DNA from: Klebsiella aerogenes
GTDB taxonomy: Bacteria > Pseudomonadota > Gammaproteobacteria > Enterobacterales > Enterobacteriaceae
Direction of reading: 5' to 3'
Assembly (NCBI GenBank): GCA_029027985.1
Contig: CP119076.1
Coordinates: 1,674,001-1,738,000, forward strand
DNA length: 64,000 nt
Made by a program: the position numbers and the translations under genes. The number at the start of each line of letters is the position of its first letter. The stretch's first letter is position 1. The notes under the pieces are model-generated. The model worked only from the letters and a program-made list of their open reading frames with translations. It searched no databases and was not told the origin of the DNA. Shown here in pieces: positions 63,155 through 64,000 of the stretch.

Positions 63155-64000
63155 ATGCCCCGACCCATCCCCCTCGAACGTTATCGCAACATCGGTATCT
63201 CCGCGCATATCGATGCCGGTAAAACCACCACCACTGAGCGCATTCTGTTTTATACCGGAATGAGCCATAAGCTGGGTGAAGTACACGATGGCGCGGCAAC
63301 CACCGACTGGATGGCGCAGGAGCAGGAGCGCGGGATCACCATTACTTCCGCTGCGGTAAGTTGTTTCTGGCCCGGTATGGACCGCAGTTTTGAGCCGCAC
63401 CGCATCAATATTATCGACACCCCGGGGCACGTAGACTTCACCATCGAAGTGGAACGTTCTATGCGCGTGCTGGATGGCGCGGTGATGGTCTATGATTCGG
63501 TCGGCGGTGTGCAGCCGCAGTCGGAAACCGTCTGGCGTCAGGCTAACAAGTATCACGTACCCCGGCTGGCCTTCGTCAACAAAATGGACCGTCCGGGAGC
63601 CGATTTCTTCCGCGTGGTACAGATGATGATCGACCGCCTGAAGGCCAATCCGGTACCGATTGTGATCCCCATTGGCGCCGAAGAACATTTCACGGGCGTT
63701 GTCGATCTGATTAAGATGCGAGCTATTCTGTGGGATGATGCGACGCAGGGCATGACCTTCAGCTATACGCCAGTACCCGATAACCTAATGGCGATAGCCC
63801 AGCAGTGGCGGGAGAAAATGGTATCGGCCGCGGCGGAAGCCAGCGATGAACTGATGGATAAATATCTCGAAAGCGGTGAATTGAGCGAGGCAGAAATCGT
63901 TGCCGGGCTGCGTAAACGCACGGTCAGCGGTGAGATCCAACCGGTACTCTGCGGCAGCGCCTTTAAAAATAAAGGCGTGCAGCGGATGCTTGATGCGGTC
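63155..64000 (+). CDS. Elongation factor G paralogue (partial, C-terminus outside window)
   Basis: First 282 residues of a translational GTPase, cut by the window end. G1 [10 protein letters not shown] (17-26), switch I region with [21 protein letters not shown]3 [16 protein letters not shown]4 [10 protein letters not shown]. Clearly EF-G-like, but it lies far from the rpsL-rpsG-fusA-tufA operon and its sequence differs from canonical FusA (which begins [20 protein letters not shown]), so it is a second, FusA-like copy. It could be an EF-G2 type or a ribosomal-protection-like factor; the missing C-terminal domains IV-V would tell. Context with an ArsR regulator suggests conditional expression. 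Confidence 0.88.
   Translation, partial: MPRPIPLERYRNIGISAHIDAGKTTTTERILFYTGMSHKLGEVHDGAATTDWMAQEQERGITITSAAVSCFWPGMDRSFEPHRINIIDTPGHVDFTIEVERSMRVLDGAVMVYDSVGGVQPQSETVWRQANKYHVPRLAFVNKMDRPGADFFRVVQMMIDRLKANPVPIVIPIGAEEHFTGVVDLIKMRAILWDDATQGMTFSYTPVPDNLMAIAQQWREKMVSAAAEASDELMDKYLESGELSEAEIVAGLRKRTVSGEIQPVLCGSAFKNKGVQRMLDAV

Overview
The window is chromosomal DNA of an enteric gammaproteobacterium, best placed in Klebsiella or its close relative Raoultella. The housekeeping genes are near-identical in length and sequence to E. coli orthologues as I remember them. The order yegH-galF-cpsACP-wzi-wza-wzb-wzc ... wcaJ-gnd-manC-manB-ugd-uge, then an O-antigen cluster, then the his operon, is the Klebsiella arrangement of a group 1 (Wzy-dependent) capsule locus followed by the O locus. 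No wzz lies between ugd and his, unlike E. coli. I cannot fix the species.

Layout. (1) 1-11713, core genome: mdtB (cut by the window edge) and mdtA on the minus strand, an Ibs/Sib type I toxin-antitoxin pair hidden between mdtA and yegD, yegD, alkA, udk, dcd, asmA and yegH. (2) 11714-34823, capsule locus: galF, cpsACP, a long leader carrying a JUMPstart/ops element for RfaH, the export genes wzi-wza-wzb-wzc, a terminator, then an AT-rich serotype-specific block (predicted Wzy polymerase, Wzx flippase, pyruvyl transferase, a PL14-like polysaccharide lyase, a left-handed beta-helix acyltransferase, one glycosyltransferase and an Alg14/Alg13-like two-subunit glycosyltransferase), then wcaJ, gnd, manC, manB and ugd. 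(3) 35024-36488, minus strand: a 39-residue putative membrane peptide and uge. (4) 37311-51573, O-antigen locus: its own JUMPstart/ops element, rmlB-rmlA-rmlD-rmlC (dTDP-L-rhamnose), the ABC transporter wzm-wzt, an 870-residue multidomain protein (methyltransferase + acyltransferase + KpsC/GT99-like Kdo transferase), two large glycosyltransferase genes, a wecB-type epimerase and a WbbL-like rhamnosyltransferase. (5) 51592-58956, the his operon on the minus strand with leader peptide, attenuator and promoter. (6) 59064-64000: yeeZ, yeeY, plaP (yeeF), an ArsR-type regulator and the start of an EF-G paralogue cut by the window end.

How the genes work together. Capsule: WcaJ should load glucose-1-phosphate on undecaprenyl phosphate. 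Only two further transferases are visible: the stand-alone glycosyltransferase and the Alg14/Alg13-like pair. ManC/ManB supply GDP-mannose and Ugd supplies UDP-glucuronate. With one pyruvyl and one acyl transferase, the simplest reading is a Glc/Man/GlcA trisaccharide carrying pyruvate and O-acetyl. Wzx flips it, Wzy polymerises it, Wza/Wzb/Wzc export it and Wzi anchors it. O antigen: a rhamnose-containing chain, started on Und-PP-GlcNAc by the WbbL-like enzyme, extended by the GT4-like/GT2 enzymes, possibly with ManNAc supplied by the WecB-like epimerase, probably capped by the 870-residue protein, and exported by Wzm/Wzt. The C-terminal domain of Wzt would recognise the cap.

The most unusual objects are the three-domain capping protein, the lyase inside a capsule biosynthesis cluster, the second ops element that puts the O locus under probable RfaH control, and the two short genes (Ibs peptide and 39-residue membrane peptide) that gene callers usually miss.
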